Shown here: positions 6,606 to 6,911 of the stretch, piece by piece
How positions within the stretch are numbered: the first letter of the stretch is position 1
Layout of the letters: each line of letters begins with the position of its first letter
Assembly (NCBI GenBank): GCA_023443705.1
Contig: JAEZTD010000321.1
Span: forward strand, 1 to 6,911
DNA length: 6,911 nucleotides
Direction of reading: 5' to 3'
Source of the DNA: Bacillota bacterium
GTDB lineage: Bacteria > Bacillota > Clostridia > Christensenellales > Aristaeellaceae
Made by a program: the position numbers and the translations under genes
The notes under the pieces: generated by a model
Seen by the model: only the letters and a program-made list of their open reading frames with translations
Databases searched by the model: none
What the model was told of the DNA's origin: nothing

Positions 6606-6709
6606 AATCACTCGTCGCGCCGGGTCTTTTCGCGCGGACAAGGTTGGTTTCCCTTTAGGAAACCAAGTCGCTTCGCGACCGAGTGATTCAAATGCGTTTG
6701 AATCACTCG
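6606..6709. repeat. Nested inverted repeats with two mutually exclusive folds
   Basis: A perfect 13-bp stem, CGAGTGATTCAAA at 6680-6692 with its complement at 6697-6709, closes a TGCG loop. The 9-base arm AATCACTCG of its right side also occurs at 6606-6614 in the same orientation, so 6680-6688 can pair either with the upstream copy or with the downstream arm. In the first fold the 9-bp outer stem encloses three hairpins: 6614-6620/6632-6639 (7 bp, one bulge), 6644-6652/6658-6666 (perfect 9 bp, TTGGTTTCC, 5-base loop) and 6667-6671/6675-6679 (GTCGC, TTC loop). No U-tract follows, so this is not a simple terminator. It is best read as a structured intergenic repeat or an RNA structure in the 3' region of the operon. 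Its function is unknown. Confidence 0.75.
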
Positions 6710-6852
6710 CCGCGGTGTCGCCTTCCGCTCAAAATAGCGCTGCATTTCACGCCGAAGGCGTATCCCGAAGGGTTTGTTCGCTCCGGCTCCTTGCAGCGCA
6801 TCGAAAATCCCTCGCCGCTTTGGAGCGATTATTGTTTTCCATTGGTATATCA
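6710..6852 (-). other. Repeat-like intergenic segment with a minus-strand micro-ORF
   Basis: This stretch has more A/T-rich patches than the genes and continues the palindromic character: ACGCC-GAA-GGCGT (6749-6761), CCC-GAA-GGG (6764-6772), and longer-range pairs 6719-6725/6754-6760, 6737-6744/6792-6799 and 6778-6784/6822-6828, some mutually exclusive. On the minus strand, ATG at 6842 to TGA at 6747 encodes 31 residues starting MENNNRSKAARD and ending RDTPSA. The peptide resembles, from memory and unverified, short predicted peptides that recur in intergenic repeats of Clostridia genomes. There is no Shine-Dalgarno before it and no domain, so it is more likely a marker of a dispersed repeat than a gene. 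A longer minus-strand frame over 6608-6853 crosses the hairpins and looks spurious. Confidence 0.4.
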
Positions 6853-6897
6853 AAAACGCCGCCTGCGCACCAAATGGCGCGGGCGGCGTTTTGTTTT
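6853..6897 (+). terminator. Strong intrinsic transcription terminator
   Basis: AAAACGCCGCCTGCGC (6853-6868) pairs with GCGCGGGCGGCGTTTT (6877-6892) to give a 16-bp stem with one G-U wobble (6864/6881) and an 8-base loop. It is followed by a T-rich tail, together TTTTGTTTT at 6889-6897. The A-run before the left arm means it could also work for transcription from the opposite direction. It is the first clear terminator after the gene run, about 270 bases past the last stop codon, so the message would carry a long structured 3' region. Confidence 0.88.
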
Positions 6898-6911
6898 GGG
6901 CTATAGGTTTC

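Noticed and set aside
6606..6688. Cloverleaf-like fold considered as a tRNA
   Set aside because: The outer stem is 9 bp, no GTTCRA T-loop or anticodon-stem geometry is present, and arm lengths do not match any tRNA.
6680..6709. 13-bp hairpin as an intrinsic terminator
   Set aside because: The stem is not followed by a T-tract on either strand; the genuine terminator signature is at 6853-6897.
6608..6853. 81-codon minus-strand ORF as a protein gene
   Set aside because: It runs through all the palindromes, so its sequence is dictated by hairpins, it lacks a Shine-Dalgarno, and it has no domain; it is better explained as part of the repeat.

Overview
The window reads as a GC-rich Firmicute, most likely a gut-type Clostridia lineage (Oscillospirales or Christensenellales level; inference only). 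The support is a MutS2 with a C-terminal Smr domain, an OmpR-type two-component pair coupled to a single-PDZ HtrA protease, a clostridial-style NAD(P)H-dependent flavodoxin-fold oxidoreductase ending in TNFIR, a stand-alone ModE-type winged-helix protein, and strong AGGGGG/GGGGAGG ribosome binding sites. No rRNA, tRNA, CRISPR array or transposase is visible.

Layout: all genes lie on the + strand in one tight run, with spacings of 10 nt, 0 nt, a 4-nt overlap, 14 nt and a 4-nt overlap, so one polycistronic unit is likely. (1) 7-2352 is a full-length mutS2 reading frame with one in-frame amber codon at 1015-1017, exactly where the invariant Walker A lysine should be. (2) 2363-3046 is an OmpR/PhoB-family response regulator. 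(3) 3047-4498 is its membrane histidine kinase. (4) 4495-5607 is a secreted or membrane-anchored HtrA/DegP-like S1C serine protease. (5) 5622-6239 is a flavodoxin-fold oxidoreductase with a CX2CX2CX4C cluster. (6) 6236-6583 is a ModE N-terminal-type DNA-binding protein without a molybdate-binding domain.

The last 328 bases (6584-6911) hold no convincing protein gene. They contain a dense set of inverted repeats: a perfect 13-bp hairpin whose arm is also repeated 70 bases upstream, so that two alternative folds compete, plus several short hairpins and a minus-strand micro-ORF that looks like part of a dispersed intergenic repeat. The window closes with a strong intrinsic terminator at 6853-6897.

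How the genes work together: the kinase, regulator and HtrA protease form a plausible envelope protein-stress circuit, analogous in layout to MprAB-PepD and in theme to CssRS-HtrA. The flavoprotein and ModE-like regulator form a second, translationally coupled pair. MutS2 (DNA recombination control and/or collided-ribosome rescue) appears inactivated or truncated in this copy, unless the stop is a sequencing error or is read through. I do not see a wholly new system. The best leads are the amber codon in the P-loop and the structured 3' region.
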